The notes: generated by a model from the letters alone, not told the origin. A DNA stretch of 64,000 bases from Mytilus edulis (GCF_963676685.1 NC_092352.1:28539117-28603116), one strand, 5' to 3'. Positions 44,401 to 56,365 are shown, numbered from the stretch's first letter. Made by a program: numbers and translations.

Positions 44401-47400
44401 TTGACCTTTCTTGTAAATGGATCTTTCATTGTAAACTATCAAAATACAACAATGCCTTAATTTGATTTGTTCTGTATACATTTTGTGCACCAAAATCTGG
44501 GCAATTTTTTTAATTTGATTGTTAATTTGTTATAGTATAATTTTATTTCTAAAAATCCTTTAAATAAAAAGACTTACAACATTATCCACTGTGGAATTCT
44601 CACAAGTTTTGATCACAGCAGACAATATTCTACCACTGTATGGCAACCAAACATCTGAAAATGTAAAATAAGAAGTTTGAGAGAGACTTGTAAAAGTAAG
44701 TATCATGTATGTAGCCTGTTACGCATGAAATTATCATTCTATCTAAAAAAATCCACCATTCTAACACACTCTTGTATTTTTCCAGGAGATTTTTGGCTAA
44801 TCCGAAAAATAAATTACCATTGATTACAATGTTTTTTTTTCAATTAAGAAAAAGATAAGTAATCAGCTATTTCAAGCTTATTTCTTTTACAGGATGGTCG
44901 ATATTAAATAGATATAGGATGATGTGGTATGAGTGTCAATTAGACAACTCTCCATCCAAGTCACAATTCACAAAAGTAAACCATTATAGGTCAAGGTACG
45001 GTCAACAACACAGAGCCTAGGCTCATACCTAACAGCAAGCTATAAAGGGCCCAAAAATTACTAGTGTAAAACCATTCAAACGGGAAAAACAACGGTCTAA
45101 TATATATAATCAAAGAGCTGAATAGCTCTGAGGGGAAAGACAGCCCTTGTCTCATTTTCTTTTTATTTTTTTGGGGGGGGGGGGTATCTTTTGATAGTCT
45201 TCATATAAAGAATGAAAAAAAGAACAGCTAGAACATGTAGAAAGGTTGACAATATTGAAGTCAATTGTTGTTGTTTAATCTAATTTTGTTTCCTTAGTGT
45301 AGGATTCAATTTGGACCAAGAGATCTGCATCTTCTAAATCTAAACATTCAATTTTTCTGAAATCTTAATTGTGTACCACTGAACTGCAGGCTAGGACATT
45401 TTCCATTTTTTTTGTGACAGTACTTTTAAGATTTTTCTTTTTTTTCGAAAGTTAGGACTGAAAAATCCATTTAATTTTAAATTTCCATTGATAAAGTTCC
45501 CAGTTACAGCTCTCATCACAGGGATACAGGTACTATTAAACTAGAGGCTCTCAAGAGCCTGTGTCGCTCACCTTGGTCTATGTGCATATTAAACAATGGA
45601 CACAGATAAATTCATGACATAATTGTATTTTGGTGATGGTGATGTGTTTGTAGATCTTACTTTACTGAACTTTCTTGTTGCTACAATTATCTCTATCTAT
45701 AATGAATTTGGCCCAGTAATTACAGTGGAAAATATTTTCTAACAAGAATGTGTCCAAAGTACACGGATGCCCCACTTGCACTATCCTTTTCCATGTTCCA
45801 TGGACCGTGAAATTGGGTAATTATCTAATTTGGCATTAAAATTAGAAAGATCATTTCATAAGCAACAAGTGTACATGAACAGTGTACTGAAAATTCTTGT
45901 TGCTACAATTATCTCTATCTATAATGAACTTGGCCCAGTAATTACAGTGGAAAATATTTTCGAAAAATCTACAAAAATTTATGAAAAATGTTAAAAAATG
46001 ACTATAAAGGGCAATAACTCCTAAAGGGGTCAACTGACCATTTAAGTCGTGTTGACTTATTTGTAAATCTTACTTTGCTGAACATTATTGCTGTTTACAG
46101 TTTATCTCTATCTATAATATTATTCAAGATAACCAAAAACAGCAAAATTTCCTTAATATTACCAATTCAGGGGCAGCAACCCAACAAAGGGTTGTTCAAT
46201 TCATCTGAAATTTTCAGGGCAGATAGATCTTTACATGATAAACAATTTAACTCCGTCAGATTTCCTCTAAATGCTTTGGTTTTTGAGTTATAAGCCAAAA
46301 ACTGCATTTTACCCCTATGTTCTATTTTTAGCCATGGCAGCCATCTTGGTTGGTTGACCGGGTCACTGGACACAAATTTTAAACTAGATACCCCAATGAT
46401 GATTATGGTCAAGTTTGATTAAATTTGGCCCAGTAGTTTCAGAGGAGAAGATTTTTGTAAAAGTTAACGACGCCGGACGCAAAGTGATGAGAAAAGCTCA
46501 CTTGGCCCTTTGGGCCAGGTGAGCTAAAAATAATATGAATGACGTAAACTGTGTAAAGCTTGTTTCCAGATCCTACATTTTGAAATATTTGTAAATTTCA
46601 TGAATAAATAGGTTTAAACTATAAAATGCAAATTTTTTTTAATAATTTTTTTACCATTACAATGATTTATTTGTTGGTACACACAATTTAGTTTTAATGG
46701 AAGACTACTAATCATATACTAAATGTCACATTTTCAAGTTTTATTTTAGTGGATAATTACTCATCAATTGAGGTGCTCCTGATTTGGAGGAAGATTCACA
46801 AAACAGAATTTAAAAAAAAACGAAATAAATCGTTTCTCTCCCCAATCTCATGTATCTCCACAAACTTTGTTTACTTTGAAAGTTGTTGACCTACAAATTA
46901 AAGTATTGCATGTTGATGTTTGAATCATCTACAGCAAACATAATTATGTTTAAATTTAACAAATAAAAATTTATAATTAGTGAGAATGATTTAAATAACC
47001 AGTGAAGGATATCCCTGCTTCTGCATAGTGTGGTATTCCAACAATGACGTCATAATAAAATATAATGTAGGTTGGATATATTTAGAATATCTCGTCATAC
47101 TGATTTTTCCAGATTGTAAAAGAAACGTAAATAGTGTAAAAGAGAGCTCAAAATACAATAATTTCGCTAGAAACAGAAGGGAAATGGGTAGAAAAGTGTT
47201 TAAAGTCAATCGATTCATTTGTGTGTTTTCTTCTCATCAATCTCAGAAAGGTTTGTTGGGTGGTTTTCCACACTATAAAAACAAAATGAATGATGTGAGG
47301 GAATGTCACTCTGGTCAACCCCATAGGGGATTGACAGTTTGCAGCCGTCTTTACCAAAAAATGAGAAACGAGAAACACTTATGAACCTCTTAAACAGATG

Positions 47401-47930
47401 ACAACCACTGAACATCAGATTCCTGACTTAGGATCGGTGCAAACAATTGCAGTCTTGAAAAAGAAAGGACTGATGCAAACTTAACAATGAACTCAAACTG
47501 ATGACGGGCTCACATAGTCTTTTGGACCAGAATGAGAGGAATTACAAGAATATGTGTCCAAATGACACCATTCCCCACACATGCTTTCACATATATCCTT
47601 TTTCAATTAATAATGAAATTTTGCTCAAAACCCTAATATAGCATTTTTTCACTTTTATGTGAATGTGTCTACTAAATTTCAAATTATTAAATGTGAACAC
47701 AGACTTCCAGAAATGACAGACAAACCAGTAGGAAACATAATGCCCTTCTACTTCATAGGTGGGCATTAAACATCTAAGTCATAGGTACCTTTGTCAAACA
47801 TTTGTAAGCATTTCTGTTGTATTTTACTACTGCCATATATATAGCCCTGGATGTCTGATAATTGACTTGGTCTGTTGTCTTCTACTGTCATTTCAAAACA
47901 TATTATTACCATATCTTTTATATGTTGGTC
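41479..47930 (-). CDS. BRAT1: BRAT1 (BRCA1-associated ATM activator 1), C-terminal five exons (partial)
   Basis: HEAT-repeat protein; in animals it supports ATM signalling and binds the Integrator nuclease INTS11. Exons in transcript order: 47930-47789 (5' edge tentative), 44654-44578, 43992-43809, 42769-42597, 42246-41479; all GT-AG with phases 1, 0, 1, 0. Alignable features remembered from vertebrate BRAT1: SWESREATLSFIQKVL (human CWEVRDSALEFLTQL), DFDWEVKLKVLDF (human DLDWEVRAQGLEL), LGSLFSLTDDFDRSVIQKAL, and the extreme C-terminus DCY. These exons cover about 450 residues; human BRAT1 has about 820, so roughly 370 N-terminal residues are missing. I could not place them upstream in this window. 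Introns hold family B, D and G repeats. The start codon is therefore not in this model. Confidence 0.9.
42308..42385 (+). repeat. Family D fragment in a BRAT1 intron
   Basis: 'caagctgattgaacttcaac' then 'ttgaccaaaaactttaacct' and 'gagagggacagatgga'. Confidence 0.75.
43095..43243. mobile_element. Short MITE (149 bp), 38-bp inverted repeats, in a BRAT1 intron
   Basis: Left GAATAACAGTACTGTAGTTG + AAGAGTTGCCACCGTC; the right end is its reverse complement with three differences. Half of the element is inverted repeat. The same intron also holds an inverted ACTGTCAAATCAA / TTGATTTGACAGT pair (about 43190 and 43543). Confidence 0.85.
44915..45105 (-). repeat. Family G copy, minus orientation, in a BRAT1 intron
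   Basis: Reverse-complement hallmarks 'agacaactctccatccaa', 'accattataggtcaaggta', 'accattcaaacgggaaaa'. Confidence 0.85.
45541..46530 (+). repeat. Dispersed repeat family B, copy B2, with a nested family D insertion
   Basis: Starts AGGCTCT-CA-AGAGCCT and 'gtcgctcaccttgg'. Ends with the hairpin CTCACTTGGCCC / GGGCCAGGTGAG and 'ctaaaaa'. A family D fragment (45743-45884) interrupts it and is flanked by two copies of a roughly 75-bp stretch of B (45662-45739 and 45885-45960). Confidence 0.85.
45743..45884 (+). repeat. Family D left-end fragment nested in B2
   Basis: 'caagaatgtgtcc', 'gatgccccacttgcac', 'agaaagatcatttcat'; the right end is missing. Confidence 0.8.
46531..47551. other. BRAT1 intron sequence without recognised features
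   Basis: A 118-codon plus-strand frame (47028-47384) shows no family features and lies antisense inside the intron. I do not support it as a gene. Confidence 0.4.
47552..47767 (+). repeat. Family D variant, adjoining a BRAT1 exon
   Basis: Starts 'aagaatatgtgtcc' and 'ccattccccac'; ends 'aaacataatgcccttctact', 'ataggtgggcattaaa'. Its right end lies 21 bp from the exon edge at 47789. Confidence 0.75.
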
Positions 47931-49019
47931 CTGAAACAGAAAATACAATCTGAAATTTCTATTATATAATATTAATGCTCTCAACAGTGCAAGCTCTGTG
48001 AAACTAGATGTACTGCAAGCTATTTGCTCTTTAATTATACCCTCAACCAATTTTGGTGTAAAATAGTCAGGGCAAATTTGATACATTTGCACCACAACAA
48101 TTTTAAAAGTTTCAAGCAAATAGGAAGGAAATATTGAAGGAAATGAAGGCATTCAAAGAGTTGGTCATGCAATTTCTCTTACAAAAGATTTTATTTATAA
48201 TTTCTTGTTCTCATCTTTGATAGTTTACAACTTTTATTTGGTCAATATACTTGAAATATTGTCACAAATAGGACCACGAACGAACCATGAACTCAGTTAT
48301 GTATTAATCTGAATTAGATATAAATTTAACTATATTCTTATTGCATCATTTGGAAACTTTCGACCTAATGCTGAATTACTCTATGTTACGTACAGGAGTA
48401 AACTAAAAGAAACTTTCATTTGAAGTTGATCTGAAGAAATACAATATTTTTTTTAGAGAATAAATCTACTAATATTCATAATAATCAGTCTAAGTAGTGA
48501 CATTTTCTAGATGTAAATCTTTCTGCCCAATGATTATTGGAGAGAGGGAGTCTTGCTTCATATGAATAAATCAGTTTCTCCAGACGAACAAATAAAGTAA
48601 TTACCAACTGGTCTACTCTCAAGAGAATATGTAGCTAAGCTGGTTACTTCTAAACATTAAATAAAATAATTATGGTAGGGTTGGGAAATATTACTATGTA
48701 TTATAGTAAATCACATTTTAAGATTATGTCCCTGAACAATCGTGAAAATTAAATTAAATCAAGAACATCAGACATTCGCTAGACAGAAACTACAGAAAAT
48801 AAAAGACCTGTATACATAATATAAAGTATCAAAGTGTTCTCTTTCTGTAATATAAGACTTTTAATTACAACTATAGTTAATTTGTCACTGTGACATTCAT
48901 CACAGGTGATACAAAATAAAACATTATATCAACCGAAAAATAATTAAAAGTGTCTTTGGGTCACAAATCTCCCTGCTTGGAAATATGCACGAGTCAACTT
49001 CTACATACAGATGCAGAAT
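47931..49019. other. Region upstream of the first placed BRAT1 exon
   Basis: The BRAT1 frame stays open on the minus strand up to 48152 (LVEGIIKEQIACSTSSF, ELALLRALIL), so the exon may extend here beyond its tentative edge. 48153-49019 shows nothing recognised. Confidence 0.4.
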
Positions 49020-49340
49020 TCATGTAATTAACACTGTGATTATATGCATTGTGTATAAGTTTTATAAGATTTGGTTGAGGCAAACTAAACAAAGAGAATG
49101 GAAACCAAAAATTCAACAATTTATGTTTATAAAGGGGTATAATAACTCATAAATGGTAAAAGTGACGCCATTCAAATTTGGACTTTGTTTTGATCGGTGT
49201 TTTGTGTGCAAGTTTCATAACATTTGTTTAAGGCAAACAAAACTAAGAGAACATTAATCTATTAAAGGGGACATACTGGAGGGACAGCTGGAATAGATGG
49301 ATAAGGGAACCCTTAATGCCTGCGCTACAGCAGGGACACA
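49020..49340 (+). repeat. Family E fragment, copy 2
   Basis: 'gcattgtgtataagtttta', 'gaggcaaac', 'aaggggtataa' and a right end 'cttaatgcctgcgctacagc'. It abuts family B3. Confidence 0.8.
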
Positions 49341-50096
49341 AAACAAGAGGCTCTAGAGAGCCTGTGTCGCTCACCTTGGTCTATGTGCATATCATAAACG
49401 AAGGACACAGATGGATTCATGACAAAATTGTGTTTTGGTGACGGTAATGTGTTTGTAGATCTTACTTTACTGAACATTCTTGCTGCTTACAATTATCTCT
49501 ATCTATAATGAACCTATGAATCTATCCCAGTAGTTAAAAAAAAAACTGTAAAAAAATTGACAATAAAGGGCAATAACTCCTAAAGGGGTCAATTGACCAT
49601 TTTGATCATGTTGACTTATTTGTAGGTCTTACTTTGCTGTACATTATTGCGCTTTAAAGTTTATCTCTATCTATAATAATATTCAAGATAATAACCAAAA
49701 GCTGCAAAATTGTCTTAAAATAACCAATTCAGGGGCAGCAACCCAACAACAGGTTGCCTGATTGGTCTGAAAATTTTAGAGCAGATAGACATTGACCTAA
49801 CAAACTAATTTATCAGATTTTCTCTAAATGCTTTGGTTTCTCAGATTTTAGTAAAAAACTGCATTTTACCCTATGTACTATTCTTAGCCATGTCGGCCAT
49901 CTTGGTTCGCAGACGGGGTCATCGGACACATTTTTTAAACTAGATACCCCAATGATGATTGTGGCCAAGTTTGATCAAATTTGGCTCAGTAGTTTAGAAG
50001 AATTTTGTAAAAGTTAACGATGATTGACGATGACAGATGACGGACGCCAAGTGATGAGAAAAGCTCACTTGGCCCTGTGGGCCAGGCGAGCTAAAA
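49341..50096 (+). repeat. Dispersed repeat family B, copy B3
   Basis: Starts 'caagaggctctagagagcct' and 'gtcgctcaccttgg'. The GAC-rich tract 'gattgacgatgacagatgac' precedes the end hairpin CTCACTTGGCCC/GGGCCAGGCGAG, then 'ctaaaaa'. Only one version of the 480-bp core. Confidence 0.85.
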
Positions 50097-51640
50097 ATAA
50101 TAATGAAACAAATAACCATAAGAAACTGAATTTCATAAAAAAAAAAAAACTCCCAGCAAGGAATCTTTTACATAGTCTATAGTATTCAATTCAGATATGT
50201 GACAGTCTCACAAATTACTAGAAGACGTACTGTCAAAAAGATTTTGTTAGAGGACAAAAAAGGCAATTATTTCCTGAAAATAATTATAGATTGTCACGTT
50301 CATCAGTTAATTTGTGTTTTTCTTATAACATTGGACGGGAGTTTTCCTTAAATCCTTTGATGTAGAATCCAAATCAGACAGATTATAATTATGTCCTAGT
50401 CTATAGGATACAAATGTCCTGCTATGAATAAAAAGTGCCAGTAACCTATAAACATGAGGATAACAGGAGTTAACCCTATAGCACTTAAAAATATTAAATG
50501 CCACAAAATAGTACACCTTCTTTTTGGTTAAACCAGTTTTATATGCACACAAATCTATATTCAAACATTAACTATAATAAAACATTTTATAGGTGAGTCA
50601 AGGGAGTACAATGTATATCAAATTCAAAATAAAAGAAGACTACTCTGACATATGTTTTATGCTGAATTAATTTTAATCAAGAATTTGTCTAGAATGTTAA
50701 ATGACTTGGTCATGTAACTGTTAAAAAGCCCATCCATGTGTCTGAGCTTAATAGCTTTCATCAGAAGAAATCCATTTTTATGCTTCATGCTGAATAAATG
50801 ATTTTACATCTTGGTTAATTTTCCAGAGAAACAAAAAAGAAAGGACACAGCAGAAACCCCCCTTCTAAAAAAAAATAATTAAAAAAAAATAGTGAATTAA
50901 GGTGCTCTGTAGTAATTTATATGTTATATGTATATTCTTCAGTGTCAACCATGCCATGTTGGTATCAAGGGATGACTTCAACTTAACATGCTTTCTTATA
51001 AGCAGTAACCCTTTATCAAGGAAATCATGATACTGGAAGCGTGCCCTGGAATATCATATTAATATATTCTTGATGCAGGCACTTCTGGAATTATAATTAA
51101 AGTGGAATGTATTGAATAAGTTACATAATGTCCTATATACAAATCCATTTTAAAGTAATCAAGATTTTTATCTGCTGATAAATGTCATTACAGAAGAGTG
51201 CTTTCTTTTGTAGATTTTAAACAAGTTCTGACAATGAAGTAATGTATGTAGTGAAGACAAGCTATTAAATCTTATATAACTATTAAGATGACAAATTTAC
51301 CATTTAATTATGCTACTTATACTGCTGTAAAGATTGATCTATTTTATTGGAGTTGAATTTGATGACTTAAATTGCCCTAAATACTATGTTTCTGAAGCTA
51401 AATGGAATAATAAATGGTATTTCAGTTATCAAGATGTAATTGACTGAAAATTGCAGATAACCATCTTGGATAGAAATATCAATACACGACTTGTAAGACA
51501 TGCAAATCTGAGGTATTTAGAAAAATGGACAAGTTTTCTCAGGGAACTCCAATTATCTGATTCCAAGGGAATGAATATGATCAATGGATATATCATTCAA
51601 CTCATCAGTAACATAGTATTTATCACAAATGTTCTGTATA
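50097..51640. other. Intergenic, nothing recognised
   Basis: AT-rich DNA; no credible BRAT1 exon, other gene or repeat identified. Confidence 0.4.
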
Positions 51641-52235
51641 ATGTTAGTCCCTAGTCAGGAGCCTGAAAATCAGTGGTTGTCATATTTTGCTGTATATCAT
51701 ATTTGATTTTCATTTCTTATTTGTACACAAATCAGGCTGTTAAATTTTCTCATTTCAGGATTTTTAAAGCTTGCATTGCCGTATGTTACCTTTAGTTGCT
51801 AACATAGCTTCCATCATTTGGTCTCATTGCCATTCCTAATTTTTCATTTCTTTTAAGTTAATAATAGTTTATATAAAACAAATACAGACAGACTTATTGT
51901 TTCCGATAAGGGTGAAGGTTTGGTATCATTAAAATGTTTAAACCCACTGCAATTGTTTGCACCTGTCCTAAGTCAGGAATCTGATGTTCAGTAGTTGTTG
52001 TTTGTTGATGTGGTTCATAAGTTTTTCTCGTTTTTTATATAGATTAGACTGTTGGTTTTCCCACTTGAATGGTTTTACACTAGTAATTTTTAGGGCCCTT
52101 TTATATCTTGCTGTGCGGTGTGAGCCAAGACTCGAAGTTGAAGACGGGACTTTGACCTATAATGGTTTACTTTTATAAATTGTGACTAGGAGGGAGAGTT
52201 GTCTCATTGGCACTCATACCACATCTTCTTATATC
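51641..52235 (+). repeat. Family G copies (partial at 51641-51700, fuller at about 51940-52235)
   Basis: 'tagtcaggagcctg' then a second start 'cctaagtcaggaatctga', 'ttttcccacttgaatggttt', 'gggactttgacctataatgg', 'gagagttgtctcattggca'. Confidence 0.85.
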
Positions 52236-54439
52236 TATTAGAATTGTAAACAAAATTTGCAAAGTTTCTAGTATATTTTGTTTCCTTAGCAACATTTAAT
52301 ACTACATCCTTCATCGCAATTGGTTACTTCAGCAAAAATTTCGACTGAGCCATGTGACAAAATATTTGCCAAATAAAATGTGTCATGGGAGCTTTTAATC
52401 CAGTATGCCAACCACAAGAAGTCTCCCTTCTTAAAATAATGGTCTCCCATTTCAGACTTTCAAAACTATTCAAATCAACTTAAGTTTTGAGGAGTGGCAA
52501 TTTTTTTCAATTTGAAGAAGACATGGTGCAATTCAATTGTCTCCTACAACACAGAAACTGAAAAAATAGGATATCTATAAAATTTAAAAAATACTTTAAA
52601 AAAACAATTAAAAGGAAAATAAATAGACAAAGACTGATGATGTAACCAAATTCCAATCAATTAATAAATCTTGTATTCCTTCAAATAAACACTAGATTGT
52701 TATTTCTTATACACAGTTAGTCTTGGTATATTCCCTTAATTGTAATAATATTGTTACGTGACAATTATATACGATTTTGATTTCTAACCATCTGAGCCTC
52801 CAAGGTACACCTCTTTGGATTCCGTTATTTAAAAAGTGCACAAAGGTTAGTCCAATTGCACAGCATCTGTCACAAGGTACAAAAAGTCAAACATACTAAA
52901 ACTGATTCTCATTTGAAGTCCAATATTACATATGCATATTTTGGTCAATTACATACTGAGGAGAAATGAATACATTCTCCTCAAACTATACTGCTACATC
53001 AAGTAAGATTTTTAGTGTGCAAGCTCACTAGGTGACAGACTGCAGGAATACATGACACCCTTTCCTATTTCTAAGAATGTGCTCAAGCATTTTAAGGATT
53101 TACTAAGGTTAGGTTTAGGATTGTTTGTCAATTATGACTCCTTGGGTTTTTTCATACAATAAAGGGTAAAATATTTTGCCCCATGCATCCACTTTTCTTT
53201 TCATTTAAATCTTCAATTTCTCAGACATTACAGGACATTTACCAAAATCTAAGCAGATTCTAGATTTCTTTTGTTACAATTTCAGACCCAAATAATGCCA
53301 ATGTTAAATATAAGTCAAAAGTCTGAGTACGCCTTTTCCCACCATTTAAAAAAAATTAAATATCTAAAACTTATTAATATTTTTAGCTTATTTTGTTTCT
53401 AAAATTTACAGTGCTCTTCTGACTTAAAATATCAAATTCAAATTCTACATTTTTTTAATTTCACCAAGTTCCTCCTGAAGTTCTTAAGTTATTACTTCCT
53501 CTTATTTTCAAAATTGGTTATGCTATTTCTTTCTTAACGACTAGCATCATGATCATAGTGTGAAAGTGAATTTCGTTTATCTGAATAATATCTAAATCTT
53601 TCTCATCAGAAGACAGAACATGACATTCTATAATAGATAATCACTGTGTTAATAATTCTTTGACATTCTTGGTATTTGGTAATGATAAATATATGTTTAC
53701 CATCGTATTGGAAATCCATAGAGATGTACCATTTACACTAATAGTAGATATATATTATCAGGGGAAATCACTTTGACAAAAAGAAATCAGGAGGAAAAAA
53801 ACAGTTCATACGTAATTGATTATCTTATATTATAGGAAAAGTGGGAGGAGATAAGGATAGTAAACAAGATAGTTTGGTTGTAAAAAAGGTGCAAAAAAAA
53901 CACCTATCTCTTAATGCACTTTATCTTATCAAAGTTATACAAGAAAATACTGCAAAGTGTGTCAAAATAAACCTTTACACTGGATAACAACAAAAAATAA
54001 GAAAGAAGAATTGGATTTTTGACAAAAGTCGTAAAAAGTGAGATTATTTACTTTATCAGCCGTAGCTTCATGAATAATGAATGCAGTTAATTGTTGAAAA
54101 TCTGTAAAATACATTAGTTGGAAACAAGGTGAAATTAAAAAGAAACTTGTTTTGATCAACTTTGCCAATTTTTATTCCACAATGAATTCTAGAAAGTGGA
54201 ATGACCTTTCAACAGGCTTTATATAGCTGGACTATAATTCAAACTGGAATGACCATGCATAAATAACTACTAAATATTGAAAAGTGTGTGATGATGAAAA
54301 TAAATCAATACTAAAGTATTAACGAATACAAGATTCTTTATCATTTGGCTTATTTTATATGCATTAGTTTAACATGGATATCTACAAAAATCAAATAGTT
54401 TAAAATAACTAACTTAATTGGATATTTATTAAAAGAATA
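52236..54439. other. Intergenic, nothing recognised
   Basis: About 2.2 kb of AT-rich DNA upstream of the GPCR gene. A 68-codon minus-strand frame at 53962-54168 has no supporting features. Confidence 0.4.
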
Positions 54440-54447
54440 TATAAAAG
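54440..54447 (+). promoter_or_regulatory. TATA box of the GPCR gene (TATAAAAG)
   Basis: A consensus TATAAAAG, 69 nt before the ATG. Transcription would start near 54470, giving a 5' UTR of about 45 nt. Confidence 0.6.
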
Positions 54448-54515
54448 GACAAAATGTTATAACATTTATTTATAATATAATGTCCGTGTGAGGAAAGATT
54501 TTAATTGACCTAAGT

Positions 54516-55682
54516 ATGGAAAACGAACAGCAAGAACTGAAAAAATTGAAAATTGTGTATACCAAAGAAACAGTTATAATAAATGGATACATCATTCCAC
54601 CAGTCGCAGTGATAGTCTTGGTCACAAATGTGTTTGTTATTCTCATATACTTCAAACAGTTCAGACAGACAACAAATAACACACGGAAAATTTCAAGTAT
54701 ACTTTATATTTCAATAGCAACAGCTAATACATTAGCCATCTTACCGATATCTGTATGGTATTTCTATTTATTCACCTTAGGGAACATGGCTAACACATAT
54801 TTTGTTCCGTACCATTTATGTTGGGAATGGAATTTTTTCACTTACGTTGATGTTTTTCCACATATGGCATCTATATGGTTTGTAACAATTCTGTCTGTTC
54901 AACGATACATGATTATCAAGCACCCGTTTGTTTCTTCAGAAAAATGGACTTTAAAAAGGATGTACATATTGCTCCTAGTTGTTTGGTTAGTGGCATTTTC
55001 GATGCAATTGCCTCTTGTGTTTGAAACATATCTTACTCCAAAGTACATAAGTGTTAACACAACTACTAATGTATCTACCATCTTAGGATGTAGTGCTCAT
55101 TATGCTGATTGGTTGGATGGAAATGGTGAAACATCTGAAATGATCAGCTACTTACTTAAACTCATTGGAGTTATTTTTATTCCATCATTTTTGATTATTT
55201 ATTCTGATGTATCACTAGTGTTATTTTTAAAGGAATCTTCCAATGTTCGGAAAATACTGGTAAAAACATCCAGCACAGAAAAAGATCAAGCATCAGGTTC
55301 CGTACGTTCAAATTACGTAACTCTTCAATATGATTTAACTAATGGTGAGAGCAGACGTCAAACATTGCTGGTAGTTATTTTATCCTCAATAGTTTTCGTA
55401 GTTGAAATTCCATATGCTGTACTGTTAATAGTTTATATTCATTTCATATCGATACAGGACTATGAACTCAAAAATTGGCTATGGGTAGGTCCTGCAGGAA
55501 ATTTTATTAATCTCACTATGCATGTCAGTTATCCAATATTATTTATTTTGTCATGTTTACTTAGTCGACAGTTTAGAAAATTGCTCTTAAATATGTTATG
55601 TCCAGTGAAAAATAAGTTTCTCAAAAAAAATCATAAGACTTTGGATGAAAATAATACTTATCAAGGTGTTGAGTCAGTCTAA
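54516..55682 (+). CDS. Class A (rhodopsin-like) neuropeptide-type GPCR, single exon, 388 aa
   Basis: Seven hydrophobic segments: about 28-48 (IIPPVAVIVLVTNVFVILIY), 60-82, 105-128, 150-170, 208-236, 287-311 and 325-352. TM1 begins with GYIIPP and contains TN in place of GN. A Cys before TM3 (HLCWEW) can pair with the Cys in extracellular loop 2 (LGCSAHY). The DRY position reads QRY (SVQRYMIIKHP). TM7 ends SYPILFILSCLLSRQFRKLL, the NPxxY/helix 8 region with altered NP. Potential N-glycosylation sites lie in loop 2 (NTT, NVS). The GYIxP start and TM2 'SIATANTLAILP' suit the sex-peptide/myoinhibitory-peptide receptor and DMSR-like branch; ligand unknown. The ATG has a TATA box upstream and no intron interrupts the CDS. 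Confidence 0.92.
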   Translation: MENEQQELKKLKIVYTKETVIINGYIIPPVAVIVLVTNVFVILIYFKQFRQTTNNTRKISSILYISIATANTLAILPISVWYFYLFTLGNMANTYFVPYHLCWEWNFFTYVDVFPHMASIWFVTILSVQRYMIIKHPFVSSEKWTLKRMYILLLVVWLVAFSMQLPLVFETYLTPKYISVNTTTNVSTILGCSAHYADWLDGNGETSEMISYLLKLIGVIFIPSFLIIYSDVSLVLFLKESSNVRKILVKTSSTEKDQASGSVRSNYVTLQYDLTNGESRRQTLLVVILSSIVFVVEIPYAVLLIVYIHFISIQDYELKNWLWVGPAGNFINLTMHVSYPILFILSCLLSRQFRKLLLNMLCPVKNKFLKKNHKTLDENNTYQGVESV

Positions 55683-55732
55683 GTGTTCTAGTATGACGTC
55701 CATTATCACTGTACTAGTATACATATTTTCTA

Positions 55733-55875
55733 AGGGGACAGCTGAAGGACACCTACAGGTGCGGGGGTTTCTCGCTACATTGAAGACCCATTGGTGGCCT
55801 TCGGCTGTTGTCTGCTCTATGGTCGGGTTGTTGTTGCTTTGACACATTTCCCATTTTCTTTCTCAATTTTATTTA
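55733..55875 (+). repeat. Dispersed repeat family H, copy 2
   Basis: Matches 3519-3667; begins 51 bp after the GPCR stop, so probably within its 3' UTR. Confidence 0.85.
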
Positions 55876-55888
55876 TATTAAAACAACA

Positions 55889-55975
55889 ACAGGTACTTGT
55901 CTCTGAATTTTTTTTACCTTATACTCTTATGTTCTTGAGTATATAGGTTTTTTTCTTTCAGAGACAAGTACCTGT
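55889..55975. repeat. Hairpin with 18-bp perfect arms
   Basis: ACAGGTACTTGTCTCTGA (55889-55906) pairs with TCAGAGACAAGTACCTGT (55958-55975). A smaller inner pair (ATACTC/GAGTAT) lies in the loop. Confidence 0.85.
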
Positions 55976-56254
55976 GAATGCATCTCAAATCTTTCACAAC
56001 ATGTACGCTAAAATGTTATGTTTTTCAACTAAAAATAAGTAAATATAAATTTTATACATTTTTGCTTTTTAGTTGTTTTTTTTTTTTTTAGCTCAGTAGT
56101 TAAATTTCATAATAGGTATACAAGCATAAAAGAAACATACATATTTTGCCTGCCATATACAAAGTACATAACCTGTGAGGGAAACTTTAAACAAGGAACT
56201 GTCATTGGCTCAAATAATGTTGTAACCATAATACTGTTTCACTATAAAAATGAA

Positions 56255-56365
56255 GAGATCTGGTATGATTGCCAATGCAAAAACTACATATCCACCAGAA
56301 TTAAAATGAAGTGTTATTAAGCAAATATAGGCCACCATACAGTCTTCAACAATGGGCAACAGGGA
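56255..56365 (-). repeat. Family G fragment, minus orientation
   Basis: 'tggtatgattgccaatgcaa', 'gccaccatacagtcttcaac', 'aatgggcaa'. Confidence 0.7.

Noticed and set aside
47028..47384. 118-codon plus-strand frame in a BRAT1 intron
   Set aside because: No recognisable motif, antisense intronic location, probably chance.
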